Positions 48,110 to 59,472 of a DNA stretch of 64,000 nt are shown here, piece after piece. The notes beneath the pieces are model-generated. The model was given only the letters and a program-made list of their open reading frames with translations, ran no database searches and was not told where the DNA came from. The position numbers and the translations under genes were made by a program. Each line of letters begins with the position of its first letter. Position 1 is the stretch's first letter. The stretch is from the NCBI GenBank assembly GCA_019096065.1, contig JAGUCH010000006.1:5724001-5788000 (forward strand), read 5' to 3'. The stretch comes from Paracyclopina nana (Eukaryota; Arthropoda; Copepoda; Cyclopoida; Cyclopettidae).

Positions 48110-48890
48110 CTATGCAGGCATCTCAGTATAGCAATTTCAGCAATGTAGTCTCATTGTATTACATTCACAACTCTGCTGTCTCAGCAAAATACCTCACTGA
48201 TAGCAATACGGTCTCAGTAAAAGTATCAGTGAAAGTCTCAGCATGACAAACTCAGCAAAGTAGTCTCAACAATATAGTCTCAGCAAAGTAGTCTCAACAA
48301 TATAGTCTCAGCAAAATAGTCCCAGCAAAATAGTCTCAGAAAAATAGTCTCAGCAAAATAGTCTCAGCAAAATAGTCTCAGCAAAATAGTCTCAGCAAAA
48401 TAGTCTCAGCAAAATAGTCTCAGCAAAATAGTCTCAGCAAAATAGTCTCAGCAAAATAGTCTCAGCAAAATAGTCTCAGCAAAATAGTCTCAGCAAAATA
48501 GTCTCCGCAAAATAGTCTCAGCAAAATAGTCTCTGCAAACACCTAAAATCTTGAAAACAAAGTTCCTTTAACATTGACTCAGCAATAAAGCTGTTTAGGC
48601 TCACCAGTATAGTCTCTGCAAAACTAAGACAAGCTCAACACGATAGTCTCAGCATCAAAGAGGCAGCATATCAATCTCAAGATAAATCAGCATAATTGAA
48701 TCAAACTCACGAAAAAGACTCACTAAACAGTCCCAGAAAGACACTCTCAGCAAAGTTTTCTCTAACCGTCTCAACACCTCACTCTTAGCATTTCAGTCTC
48801 AGCATGACCCTCTCAGCATGGCGCTCTCAGAAATATGCAGTCCCAGCTCAGCAATCTCAGCATGACCCTTTCAGTGTAATTAATAGTCTC
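48110..48890. repeat. TCTCAGCA minisatellite
   Basis: The core (about 48300-48540) is a near-perfect head-to-tail array of the 14-bp unit TCTCAGCAAAATAG with at least 11 identical consecutive units. On both sides, to about 48110 and 48890, degenerate TCTCAGCA motifs occur at irregular spacing, suggesting an older, larger array. It lies 180 bp upstream of the secreted Cys-rich gene. Confidence 0.93.
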
Positions 48891-49016
48891 GGGCGTAAAT
48901 GTTTTTTTTTTAAAAAGGTAAACACTGAAGAAGAAGAATTTTTCGCGAGAAGTCGTTCGAATAACCCCGAGGAGCATTGTGCGCGCGGGTACAAAAAGTG
49001 GTTTATACCAGCTACC

Positions 49017-49024
49017 TATTTATA
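49017..49024 (+). promoter_or_regulatory. TATA box candidate
   Basis: TATTTATA lies 47-54 bp upstream of the ATG at 49071, leaving room for a short 5' UTR. It is the best core promoter candidate for the small secreted-protein gene. Confidence 0.45.
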
Positions 49025-49070
49025 CAACCGGCTTGTAGCAAGCATCATTCTATTTGAGTTTTATCAAAAG

Positions 49071-49567
49071 ATGAGGCAAGTTATCGTTTTAGTTGTTGCA
49101 CTTTTCTTGGCTTCGGTGGAGTGCCAAAAACCTGGTGAAATCCCCGAAGAAGTGAAATGCTTCTTGAAGGGATTTTTCAAGTGTCGAGCAGACATTCAGA
49201 AACTTTGTGATGGCTTCGATGGAGAGCAAAGAAGGCCAGTTCCAATTCCAAAAGAAAGAGTGAATGGAGTGTGTCCAATTGTGGGGCAAAAGTTGGAAAT
49301 CCTTGATGTGAAAGACATCGATTTTCCCCCATGTCCGTGCGCCAATGGAAACCAGGTGACTAAATTTCATTTGGTTTTTTTTTGCTTGTTTTTTATGATT
49401 TTTTTTTTGCTTCCAATTTTCAGGGCACTGATGTGGACATGTGCTTCACCTGCTTCAACCGTGACACAGGTGTGGTCTTGAGGAATTCCAAGGAGGGAAA
49501 GGTGTCCATCAAATGCAAGCCGAATGGGGAAGGCATCGATGCAGAAGCCAGCATTTGCGAATTTTAG
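49071..49567 (+). CDS. small secreted Cys-rich protein, family unknown
   Basis: Two exons, 49071-49355 and 49424-49567, joined in phase 0 (142 aa). The N-terminus MRQVIVLVVALFLASVEC is a clear signal peptide with probable cleavage near residue 19. The mature part has about eleven cysteines, including C.{7}C.{7}C spacing (CFLKGFFKC..LC), a PCPC pair, MCFTC, KCK and a final IC near the C-terminus, so a disulfide-bonded extracellular protein is likely. No membrane segment follows. I do not recognise the family and claim no function. A candidate TATA box precedes it. Convergent with the metallopeptidase gene, whose stop is only 260 bp away. Confidence 0.8.
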
Positions 49568-49828
49568 TATCATATAGTTATGGCAAATTAGCCCGAAGAA
49601 AGTATTTAGGCATCCCTAGCTACCATTTTACTATATGTTAAATTACTTGCATAATTAATGTAATTGTTGTTATGGATTAAATCCAAAATTGCAACTGTAT
49701 TGCTTTAGCTATAATATGCTTTTATTTGGCACAGAATTTTGCTTTAAATTGCATTTTTGGATTGAAGTTTTTTCAAAGCTGATTTGTCATATTGAGGGAA
49801 GCGCCATTTTTTTGGTGAGGGACTAATT

Positions 49829-51918
49829 TCACAAATTAGCCTTGAGGATGTTGCCAGCGTAATCAGTGGCCAAAATTTCATTAGGGCAGAAATCCGAGGT
49901 CAAGATCAGCTTGTGCAGCTTTTTCCCCGTGGATTCCGAGAACTCCGGTTCCTGGAACTGAACCACGGTTCCATCAAAGTCTCGCAGTTCCACCACGCAA
50001 ATTCCATCTTCATGCTCACTCATCACAGTTTTGGTGCGATGGTCGTATTCCAACAGTGATTCCTCCAATTTGGCATCAGCATTCAGCCACCTGAAAAAAA
50101 ATAATGTTGAAACGGGTTAGGCCTCTCGCTCTCGAATTGGTCCCACTTGTGGCAGCTGAGGATCAGTGCACAAGATCGGCTCCAGTAAGCTCCGCCACAA
50201 TCTTGCACCATTTTCCTGTAGTATTTCCGTTTCTGGTACTCCTCAAGGATATTCGACCCATTTCCGTTTCCTTTGATTGTTTTCAAGCCGCCATTTTCCA
50301 TGGATGGCGAGACCACTCGAGGAACCGCTCCACAAAATCTCAGGCTGTTTCTCCTGGAGTCTTTGCAGCCTTGGTTCGCCATTGGTGCAGGGCTGCAAGT
50401 GAAGAATTTGTCCATGTCATCAAATCCCCTGGCCATAATGCCAGACTCAGTATGGCCCAAGTCCAACGTGTGGCCCAGTTCATGTATTATTGCTCCCAAC
50501 GTGGAGGCAAAACATCCCCCATAAGTTCCTCTGAAGAAATGAAACTATATTTACTTTTTGGAAGAAGAGTAAAAAAATTTACCTGTATCCAGAATCATCC
50601 ATGATGTAGTTGGCATCAACTGCAGTGTCATTTTGAAAGGCACTTGAGACATCCTTGAAGAATGTAAAGTTGGAATGCTTTCTAATTTTTCAAGTTAGTG
50701 AACATTTACCACCAATTTTTCAGGCCAAGAGTATAGGCATCCGGATCCGAATAGGGCCAATCTTCCTCCACCCAAAGCCACGTGACCTTTGGTCAATGAC
50801 AAGACTTGGTCGAAATCCGTGATTTTGGCACCTTGTGCATTGTCATACCTAGAAAATGCAATTTAAGTTAAACTTTCATGAAGGTTTTCATCTGTATACT
50901 TGGTGACATTGGTGATGGCCAGGTATTTTATGTCTTCCGGATCTTCAAAATGGTTGAGCAATTCTTTGGCATAGTGGGTCCATAGTTCATTTTGGCTCAT
51001 TAGATGAGCCTCAGTTGAAGGCAGTTTGGAATGGAGTAGGAAAACTGAGGGGTAAAGCTCATCCGAGACTGGTTGTGACTCCCCACAATTATTGCAAAAT
51101 TGGATCGTTTTTCGGCCCAAGCCGTGAGCATCCAGGCTGTCTGACAGGAAACATTGCACAAGCGATCCAGCCAAAGAAATCCTCTTCACTGCTGAACTTT
51201 GACTTCCTAACCCATTCAAAACCTGACAAAAAATTAATCTTAAAAATATTAGTTGAAAAATTGTTTCTTATATTACCTGGAATTCTCCATTTGAATCAGG
51301 AGAAACAATGTACACCAGTTTAATTTTATGAGACTGTTCCACTTGAGCAAATCTGGAGGCGCAAAACAGTTGGATGTTTCTGGTAACTCTGCAGAACTCA
51401 AAGTTCAACCAGTTCATGCCAGGAGTCAGCTGGAGCAACAGCTTGAATTTCCCATCTGTGCACAGCCTTATGCAATCCACCAGGCTAAATTGGCCATTTT
51501 CGTCTGTTTTTATGGCCACAAAGAGCCTTTTTGGTCCAGGACCAGGCAAAATTGGGTAGCTTTCCTTAGGCCATTTATCATTTTCTGCGGAAAAAATTCC
51601 AGATTTTTTTAATGATTTGTTAAATGTAAAATTAGTTTTTTAACAAATTAAGAAAGTTAGGATAACAGTAATTATGTTATTATTTTTTAACTTGAGCAGT
51701 TTATGTAAGTTGCATTTCCTAAATTCATAAACTACACTTTGTATATGATTTTGAAATGATATCTTGAATTACTTATTAGAGTGATAAAGCAAATATTCAC
51801 AAGCAAAATCACCTTCTTGCAATAGACTGGAGTCAAGATTGTCTACTCGCCCCCTGATAAGAATCACATTGTGTGGAATGCTTTCTCCATCACTCACGTT
51901 TTCAATCACAATTTTCAT
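49829..51918 (-). CDS. putative zinc metallopeptidase, YIL108W-like family
   Basis: Seven exons: 51813-51918, 51277-51584, 50900-51222, 50710-50848, 50583-50653, 50147-50530 and 49829-50090 (530 aa, phases close). The zinc site is HELGHTLDLGH (about 332-342) followed by TESGIMARGFDD. Upstream are GGGRLALFGSGCLYSWPEKL and DDSGYRGTYGGCF, blocks I associate with the eukaryotic Metallopep family named after yeast YIL108W (from memory). HExxH with a third His six residues later gives zinc ligands, but the metzincin Gly is replaced by Asp. There is no signal peptide, so it is probably cytosolic. The N-terminal region is likely a beta-rich domain. The last intron is only 56 bp. The substrate is unknown. 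Confidence 0.82.
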
Positions 51919-52522
51919 GGTTTTCTTTGGTACAATTGAATTCGACTGGTGAGAAGCAAAAACATCGCCCTTTTGCGAAAACCACAGCTTCTAACATGCA
52001 TTGCTTTCTCATGTAACTTTGAAGGTTGCCATCTAGCGTGAAAAGCTGGAAGCTTTCTCTTTTGAGAGCCCATCATGCAAAAACTTTCTTATTATGTCGC
52101 CTTCTAGACAATGTCTAGGCAAGTTATCGCCATTTTTCACTTGGCAGTTCTTCGATTGTGTTGTGTAGGAATTTTTTGTAAGGTTCAAAGTTGAAAACTA
52201 CTGATTTTTGTTGTGCGACATTCTTGTCTAAAAGAGCAACTTGCTGATGATTGTCTATGATAATTCGGCCTTGAACTGATAGTCACGTTATGAAACTAAA
52301 AGGAAGCCTTGGATCACCCAATGTAACTTGACCTCTTTCCGCTTGAGCCAAGACATGATTATTAAGAAGCTTAAGTACGCGTCATTTCTAATCTGAGTTG
52401 TTTGGAGTAGCAAAAATGACAACAGTGCATTTCACTGAGCAAATAGGAATTTTTGTGTCAAATTCTCAGATAAGACATTATTATCATAGGCAATCATCAG
52501 CTAGTAACTCTCGCAATAAAGA
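51919..52522. promoter_or_regulatory. divergent intergenic region metallopeptidase/CRAL-TRIO
   Basis: About 600 bp between the two divergent start codons. It presumably holds both promoters; no specific motif is recognised. Confidence 0.4.
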
Positions 52523-53902
52523 ATGTCACACAACAAAATTCAGCTACCCATCGAGTTTGATCCTTACAAAAATTACCAACATCAAACAATTGAAGAACTG
52601 CCAAGTGAAAAATGGCGAGAGCTCGCTGTTGAATTGTTTGATGAGACTCCAGAAAAAAGGAGCAAAGGCATTGAAGCACTAAAAGTGAGTATAGAGTAAG
52701 GCAAGGTCGCAATCCATAGTCACCAACAGTCACGCAACCTCAGTTTATGAGCCAATTCCGCCACGGTTCACATAAAGATTTGTTCCAGAAAAAAGCACAT
52801 GAAGTGAACATGCGAATGCCTCAGTTCTCTGACAATCCGGATGAGGCCTCTGAAATCGAGGACAAGTTTTGGCTCATGGTGCTCAGGTCAGGTGGCATGA
52901 ATGCTGAGGCTGGTTTCAAAGTCTTGTCCAACTACTTGAACATGCAGAAGCAATACCCACTTTACTTTGCACTCTCCAATCCTCCTCACAAGCTTGACTT
53001 TGTTTACCAGGAGAAGGTGAGCATATTTCGGAACTTCTTTACAGCTGCTCCTCACGCAACCTCTCCTTGTTCAGATTCATGCCATGCTCCAGCATCGCGA
53101 CCAAAATGGCCGAAGGGTCTACATGTTCAGGCCGGGACGTTGGAACCCGGACAAAGTCCACTTCAATGACCTCTTTTGCGCAGGTTATGCCCTCACTGAA
53201 CTTGTGTCCCTTGAAACAAAGTGAGATAAGAAGAAAAACAATTATTTAAGTGCTTTAAATATATTTGTAACAGGACTCAAATAGCTGGAGTGACTGCTGT
53301 TGCTGATGCTCTAGGATTTGGCTTTAAGCAATTCAGGCAGTTCACTGTGGATCATGCAAGATCAGCCACTGCTTTCATCCAGGTAACTGGCTAAATACAC
53401 CAAAAAACCGTCAAAAACGCCAGATAGAGCAGGTAGTGGAAATTTCCACATCTGGTAACGATGAACCAACTCTACAAAAGTGGCGCCATCTCAAGTTGAA
53501 GCGTCCAAACTCTTAATCTACTTTGTTTTTTTCTTCTAATTTCAGGACAGCTTTCCACTCTGGTTTAGGTCAATTCATGTTGTCAATGCTCCAAGGTTGT
53601 TCATTTTGGTAAAAGATTTGTTATTCATATAAAGGAATTTCTGCTTAAATAATTTGTGGTTTTTTCAGGCTTTCAGTATAGTCAAGCCCTTCTTGAATGA
53701 GAGGGTGAAAAACTCCATTTTCTTTCATGACTCTTTTGAATCGTTGCACGAGCATGTGCCAAAGGAGATCCTACCTGAAGATTTGGGTGGATTAACCGGT
53801 CCTTTTGACAACTTCCCATCAAGCCATGCTGTGTATGACATGGAGAAGCACTTTGCTCTTGTCCAAGCTTTCGTTGCTGCCAATAAACATTTGAACCTGT
53901 GA
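52523..53902 (+). CDS. CRAL-TRIO lipid transfer protein (alpha-tocopherol transfer protein-like)
   Basis: Cytosolic carrier of small hydrophobic ligands; the ligand cannot be assigned. Six exons: 52523-52684, 52744-53016, 53075-53220, 53274-53382, 53546-53608 and 53669-53902 (328 aa). The N-terminal helical domain contains DKFWLMVLRSGGMNAEAGFK (about 95-115). The CRAL-TRIO core has GRRVYMFRPGRWNP, VDHARSATAFIQDSFPLWFR, SIHVVNAPRLFILAFSIVKP, FLNERVKNSIFFH, and ends LPEDLGG, the usual motif of TTPA/clavesin-like proteins. The start at 52523 precedes a short typical N-terminus. A family-B repeat occupies intron 4. It lies 190 bp upstream of the DEG/ENaC gene on the same strand. Confidence 0.92.
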
Positions 53903-54088
53903 AATTTGAAAAAAATCTTATCACTTTTTTTATTAAACAAAATGCAATTTTATGTGTAATTCAATTGGTTGTAGTTATCATGTTTACCTTCGGGGCTGCT
54001 TTCTTACCTGCAATGACAAGCTGAGCAAATTGAGAAAGTTCTATATACTTTCCAATTTTATTGGACTTGGAGCCATAAAAAAGATCAA

Positions 54089-55560
54089 ATGGAAAGTTAC
54101 AACGTGAAAAAGTGGCTCCTTTTGAAACTTTGCCCTGCCCTACATTTTGGTACTAATTTCGGCATTGGAATCCTTTTTATTTTTGTTTGCTATGCATCTT
54201 ACCAAAAGAGTAGAGAAGAAATGAGTAAGTTATACAATTAAAATATTTGCAGTGAAAGCTATTTACATTTATAGTTGGTACATCACTGAAATATGAGGAC
54301 AGAAATGAGTTCTTCTTTCCTGAAGTGGCTGTTTGCATTTAAGGCAATATTTCCTTAGATCCTGGATTTGAGCACAATTTGACTCATAGATTTGAGCAGC
54401 TGCAAAAAATGAACTCTGTCATTCGTTTTGATCAGCAGTTTAATGGTGCGAAAATAATCACTTGGGCATCATCAACTGGAGTATCAAATTACGCTCAAAC
54501 TTACCAAGCTTTGAGTTATGTACCAAGTCAAGATATAGATTTTGCCATCTGTACTTATTACATCACATTGCAACAGTCCCATGCTGGCTTCACTTATCAG
54601 GTTGAAAGATTTTTTTTGATAGCAAGAAATTCAATGCTTCAATTGCAGCTCAGAATTTGGGTGGACTTGGACAATATAAAAAATATGGCCATAATTCTTG
54701 GAAATCAAAGGGCTGCTTTGGTTAATACTTATGCCAAAAAATTTGGGCTGGATTATGCTCTCATAGCTCCTCATAGATTGCCGGTATATAATTACTTCCA
54801 TACAGATTGTCCCACTGTTTTCGTACTGAAAGTATCGGATCGAGTTCCAAGTCGAGCTTGGTCTGGCGCGCCCTAAGCAGTGCATGGTTGATTGAAAATA
54901 TGCCTTAAAAAGATGGACTCAATTTTTTGATAAGTAAAATAGTTTTTATTAAAGGTTTTTGACGAGCCAAGGCTGCTGAAAATTGGATATGAATTTCATA
55001 GCACTGAAATGAGGAGAATTTCAACCAAATTCGATCCCTGCTTGAAAGATGGCAATTCATTTGACTTGAAGCATTGCTTTTACAATTATTCAAAGAGGAT
55101 GTCAGGCTGCTTCACTCCAGCTACAATTGAGCAAATGAAGCCTCAGTGTGAAAGCAAGGAGGAAGAAAAATTAGTCAAGTCTGCCACAAAGGAGTTTCTT
55201 GAGAGTGGAGAGCTTTATTTCATGAATAAAACTGGATGCTTGATGAAATGCAACATAAGCCAATACAAAATGTCTTTTGACCTGGAAAGAGATGAAGAAA
55301 TTCCCAAAGACTTTCCAAGTTGGGCCAAAAGTAATCCTGGAAAAAATTCAGTCTAAAAATTAAGTTAAGTAATAAAAATTAAAAATCCTTCAGGGCCAGC
55401 ACAATTCATGGTATACACAAATGAAGCCACTGTCTTGGTGACCTCATCATACTTAATTCATGATTTCACTGATGTCCTCACAGATGTTGGCAGTTATGTT
55501 GGACTCTTGTTAGGTTACAGCTTGAAATATTTTGTGGATTTCCCCACTAGAAATTACTGA
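54089..55560 (+). CDS. DEG/ENaC (pickpocket-like) channel, 3' end broken by a transposon
   Basis: Trimeric sodium channel family. Exons: 54089-54224, 54359-54600, 54649-54783, 54955-55330 and 55394-55560 (351 aa as it stands, about 100-200 short of typical members). TM1 is near 20-42 (FGTNFGIGILFIFVCYASY). A Cys-rich extracellular block is FDPCLKDGNSFDLKHCFYNY and GCFTPATIEQMKPQC. The pore and TM2 are TDVLTDVGSYVGLLLGYSLK. The usual N-terminal His-Gly motif is not evident (ALHFG). The 48-bp intron 54601-54648 is a multiple of three and open, so it may be retained. The frame enters the transposon end at 55542 and stops at 55560; the original tail is at 63663-63714. Confidence 0.8.
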
Positions 55561-55830
55561 ATGTGAAATATACTCTAGATAGCTCATAGTTCCCTATTAG
55601 ATGGCTATTGGCTTCTCTAAGAGTTTTACTAACGGCAATAAGTGACTCATTTCATAAATGAAGTAGTTAATGTCCTATCTAAAATCCTTAGTTACTATGT
55701 TAACTGACTCATTTCATCTATGTGTAAAATAATGCCTTTTCTAAGGGTCTTAGTTTTCGTAATGAACGATTCATTTTCACTATGAATGACTTAATGTTCT
55801 GTCTATAAGTCATAGTTAGTTCACCATTAT
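55561..55830. repeat. left subterminal tandem repeats of the transposon
   Basis: About four degenerate units of roughly 60-65 bp, built on TAATG..CT.TCTAA..GTCTTAGTT followed by TGACTCATTTCAT. The words GACTCATTTCAT (two copies plus GATTCATTTTCA) and TAATGTCC/TAATGCC/TAATGTTC recur. In plant CACTA elements such subterminal arrays bind the accessory protein; that role here is inference. Confidence 0.7.
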
Positions 55831-56088
55831 TGTCATATCAAAATGAGCTTTGCCTACTTTCATCATTTCTTTCAAATGTTGTTTCACCACTACTGACGGC
55901 CATGGCTCTAAATTCCTTCCTTTAAGAAATGAAATGACTAAATAAACTATTAAATCAGGTTTATTTATTTTCTTCACAAAAATAGATCTGTCATCTCGAA
56001 TTTTTATTGCACATGAAGCACTTGGTTCATAATTATCATTGTAATACAGATCTTGATTTCCTGCTACAAATGTTTGTAGGCAACTCAT
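55816..56088 (-). CDS. 90-codon open frame inside the transposon
   Basis: ATG at 56088, MSCLQTFVAGNQDLYYNDNY, ending AHFDMTIMVN before a stop at 55816. It lies just downstream of the transposase on the same strand and has protein-like composition. I could not find a phase-compatible splice to the transposase. It may be a separate small protein, a C-terminal exon, or chance. No family is recognised. Confidence 0.35.
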   Translation of the reverse strand: MSCLQTFVAGNQDLYYNDNYEPSASCAIKIRDDRSIFVKKINKPDLIVYLVISFLKGRNLEPWPSVVVKQHLKEMMKVGKAHFDMTIMVN

Positions 56089-56136
56089 AGAATACTCATT
56101 GATGAGACATATGACATAGAAAACATAACAAAAAAA

Positions 56137-58966
56137 TTATGATCGAAGAGCATCGACGCTAATGCTCAAAATGATCGACCCATCCAGAACTGCTTTACCA
56201 GTGACATCATTTGCTTTGATCAAGTACGTTTGGGCAGTCACTTCTTCCCTCACAGCAATTCCAATGAGCTCATAATTCAAAAAAGGCAAATCCTCCCTTT
56301 GATACTTAGAGGTAATTATTTTTCTGCAGATGTAGCTGTCACCTGACTGCTCAATAACCTGATAGAATTGGCGATCTCTTGTGTAGATGTAGTCATCTCT
56401 GGTGTTTGCTCTCCGATCACCAATTTTTACGTTGATTTTTGGCTCACAACAATGATCTCCTATATTAGCCATAAATGACTTATCAATGATTTGCTTTGCA
56501 AAGGAGATCGTGTTGTTGGCAATCACTGCTTTAATGAAGGAGAAGAATGCCTCAAATGGTTCTGCGCTGATTTCACTCAAAGTAAACATTTTCCTTGTTT
56601 CTCGTAGATGAAAGAATTCATGGAGAGTAAAAGTGCAGTTTTCTTCACCAAACACCTCTTGGAATAACGCGTAGAAGATCTTGTGGAGTTCTGTGATTGG
56701 AACGTTTTCTAGAAGCTCCTTATACTGCTCATTATTGAGCAGAGCAGCACGAACTAAATATGCAAAAATGAGCCAGGCCTTCTTCAAGCTTGCACAGCCA
56801 TTGCCAATCACTGATCTTGCGAACATAAATGGAGCACAAATGATGATGGATGCATACTCGCCAGATTTGAAGTGAGCCATGTTAAATTCCATTGATCTTG
56901 GCCTTCTGTTAAAGTCGCTCGGGATTGACAATTTCTCCCATTGCACATCAAACAGTTTGATGATTTTTGCTTTCTTTTCAGATTTATCAAGAATCAGCGA
57001 AATAATTGCCTTTGTGAGGCAAAGATACAAATTATGCATCGGTTCAATTGGGATTTGGTTGACCATGTCAAAGTTATTCAACACAAGAAAGGGTGACTCA
57101 CCAGTTATGCCCATGCATTGATCATGGCTAAGTTCACGCCAAGCATTTTTCCTTCTTTCGCAGATTTTGACCCAATCAGCATGTGTGCGGTGTTTGTAGT
57201 TGACAGACACGTATGGAAACACTAATTTTCCCCTTCTTATGAGCTTTCCAGGAGCAAAACAACGATCACACGAGAAATGACCGGCATGGCCCTTTAAATT
57301 CTTCAGAAATGCTCTCATCGGGCTATCAGCAATGAGCACTCTTAATTGAAAAGCCTTAGACTGTGCATCTATGAGCCAAACACGCAGTTTTTGACGAAGG
57401 TCTTTCTTGGTGTTCTTTCTGAATACGTGAACGCCAGCCAAATAAACATTTTCACATCCTTCAAACCTCAAACAAGCTAAGGTCATTTGATCAATTCCAC
57501 TTTTGCTTAATGGTACCCCATCCACAGCCATGTCATACTTGACATGATAGGGGCTCAATCCAGGATCTTTCTTGTGAGTTTTACAGTGAAACTTCCATGC
57601 TTCCTCAATGTCAGTTGATGTCCACTCAGACAGACACTCAAATTTTCGTTTCGGAAAATTACGTTTCGGGTAACGTTGTGAGGTCACGTGATGAATTTCT
57701 CCTGTCAACTTGTCTCGTAGTACATAGCTCATATATTTGCGCGGCAGAACCTGTTCCCACTTTTTCCTGATGGTTTTGTAGCACTTTGGCTTCCTGGACG
57801 GATCATAGACTTGAATCACAGCACGCACCACATTCCAGAAGAAATCTGCTTGAGTCTCTTTCAACATGTGCTTTGCTGCCATTGCCAGCACAAATGTTTG
57901 CAAAGCATCATCCTTTTCTTGAGCAGTCTTAAGCCCCTTTTGAAATATGACAAACTTTAGGATCTCATCATAAGGCATATTTCGGTGGCTGAACCCAGCA
58001 AAGAAGCCATGAGCCTTTTCTTTCTCCTGCTCAGCTGTTGTGGCACAATCTCCATGGCTGCCATCCTCACTTGATTCAGTTGAAGGACTCTATTAGACAA
58101 CTCATTGTTAGCAGGTAGATCAGCAAGTAAGATTCAAAAACAACTACCTTTGACGTTACAGATGAATCATCGGGACGGATGGACAGAGCATCTAGCTGAT
58201 CAGCCAACTCATCGATCTTGAATTCAGGTCTCATGATTTCATCCTCTCCTTCAACATCTACTATGACATCTCCATCCATGTCCTCATCAAAGAAATTGCC
58301 ATTGGCACCACAATGATCACCATTCAAAATGTCATTGGCCTTCTTTTCGGCAGACTGGCCATTGGTGGTGACTTCCCTTCTATACAGCTCATTGTACTCG
58401 TCTCCATCAACTAGATCATTACTTGAATGCTCAGACCATGAGTCGTCAACATCTTTGTTCATATCCTTGAACGGCCGAAAAGCTTCAAGTGGATTTTCAA
58501 CTTTGGCAGCCATCCTTTCATAATAGCGTCGTCTACTGTAGTTTTTGCGACGAGTTTCAGGAGACTCCAAATTTGCAAAGTCATCTGAATCATCTGATGT
58601 CGCTGGAGCTGATGTTTCAGCATTAATGGCATCAGTGTTGACTTCAACAAGGGGCAGTGGAAGCAGTTTGGCATCTATTTTTGAGAATTCATGCCATAAC
58701 GGCCTATTCTCTTTTATAACGCTCATCACGCCAGTATTGCAAATATTGATAACCTCGCACTCAAAGTCAAACTTTCCACCACTTAGACAGCTCATTGTCG
58801 CCTCATTCAGAGTCTTTTCAGAACTTTTGTAGGGGAATACTCTCCTCTTCTCGATGTTTATCTTGCTTTCGAGCTCACGTAGCATGTTCTCACACGATTT
58901 CAACTGTCGACGTTTCTTTGCCCGTTCACCTTGCGTCATGATTGCGAATTTCTTTTTTCGAGGCAT
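56137..58966 (-). CDS. tnp2/CACTA-like transposase
   Basis: Two exons, 58148-58966 and 56137-58089 (58-bp intron, phase 0), 923 aa with no disabling change. The N-terminus is basic (MPRKKKFAIM), followed by an acidic Ser-rich linker. The catalytic-type region has KYDMAVDGVPLSKSG, VYLAGVHVFRKN, then ADSPMRAFLKNLKGHAGHFS and CDRC.APG (a CxxC-type zinc motif) and PIEPMHNLYLCLTKAI, the arrangement of animal tnp2-like transposases. Candidate acidic catalytic residues include the Asp of DMAVDG and of ADSP, but I do not assign a DDE triad. The C-terminus is compact (SISVDALRS). It is transcribed away from the accessory gene. The long uninterrupted frame suggests recent activity. Confidence 0.82.
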
Positions 58967-59472
58967 TTTCGACCTAAGACAAGGAATATGAGCTCTCTAG
59001 TAGTAGATTATATAACTGTCAATATCTTACCTTAATTTTAATCGTAATTTTTGACAGAATCACTTTTATCGGCAAATTCACTTGAAATGAAAAATGGCGA
59101 CGTTTATGACAAATCACTTTTTTGAGACGAGCCAAAGCAAGTCAAGTATTGCTTCTTGAATATTTTTTGCTTTTTCATAAACTCACTTTATGAAAAAGTT
59201 GTTGCAATATTTATGTAACATATTTAATACGTCAAATATAAAATATATTGTAGCATTAAATTTTCTCGTCAAATGGCAATTCGTCAAATTGCCTTAGTTC
59301 GCTCCTAACGCTCTGCAAGTGAAGACGGCCCAATCTGACAAAGCCATAAATCAGCTATCTCTCAGCTAGCCAAGAGCAGCCAAACTAGCCATTACCGGCC
59401 GATTGTTGTTTTTCGAGCCAGCCGACGAATTAGTCGACGCCATTTTTTGCCAGCCAAAAATTAGACAGAAAA
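58967..59472. promoter_or_regulatory. bidirectional promoter region of the transposon
   Basis: 507 bp between the start codons of the two divergent transposon genes, so it should drive both. It is AT-rich in the middle (ATATTTAATACG, AAATATAAAATATATTG). No specific site is claimed. Confidence 0.5.
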
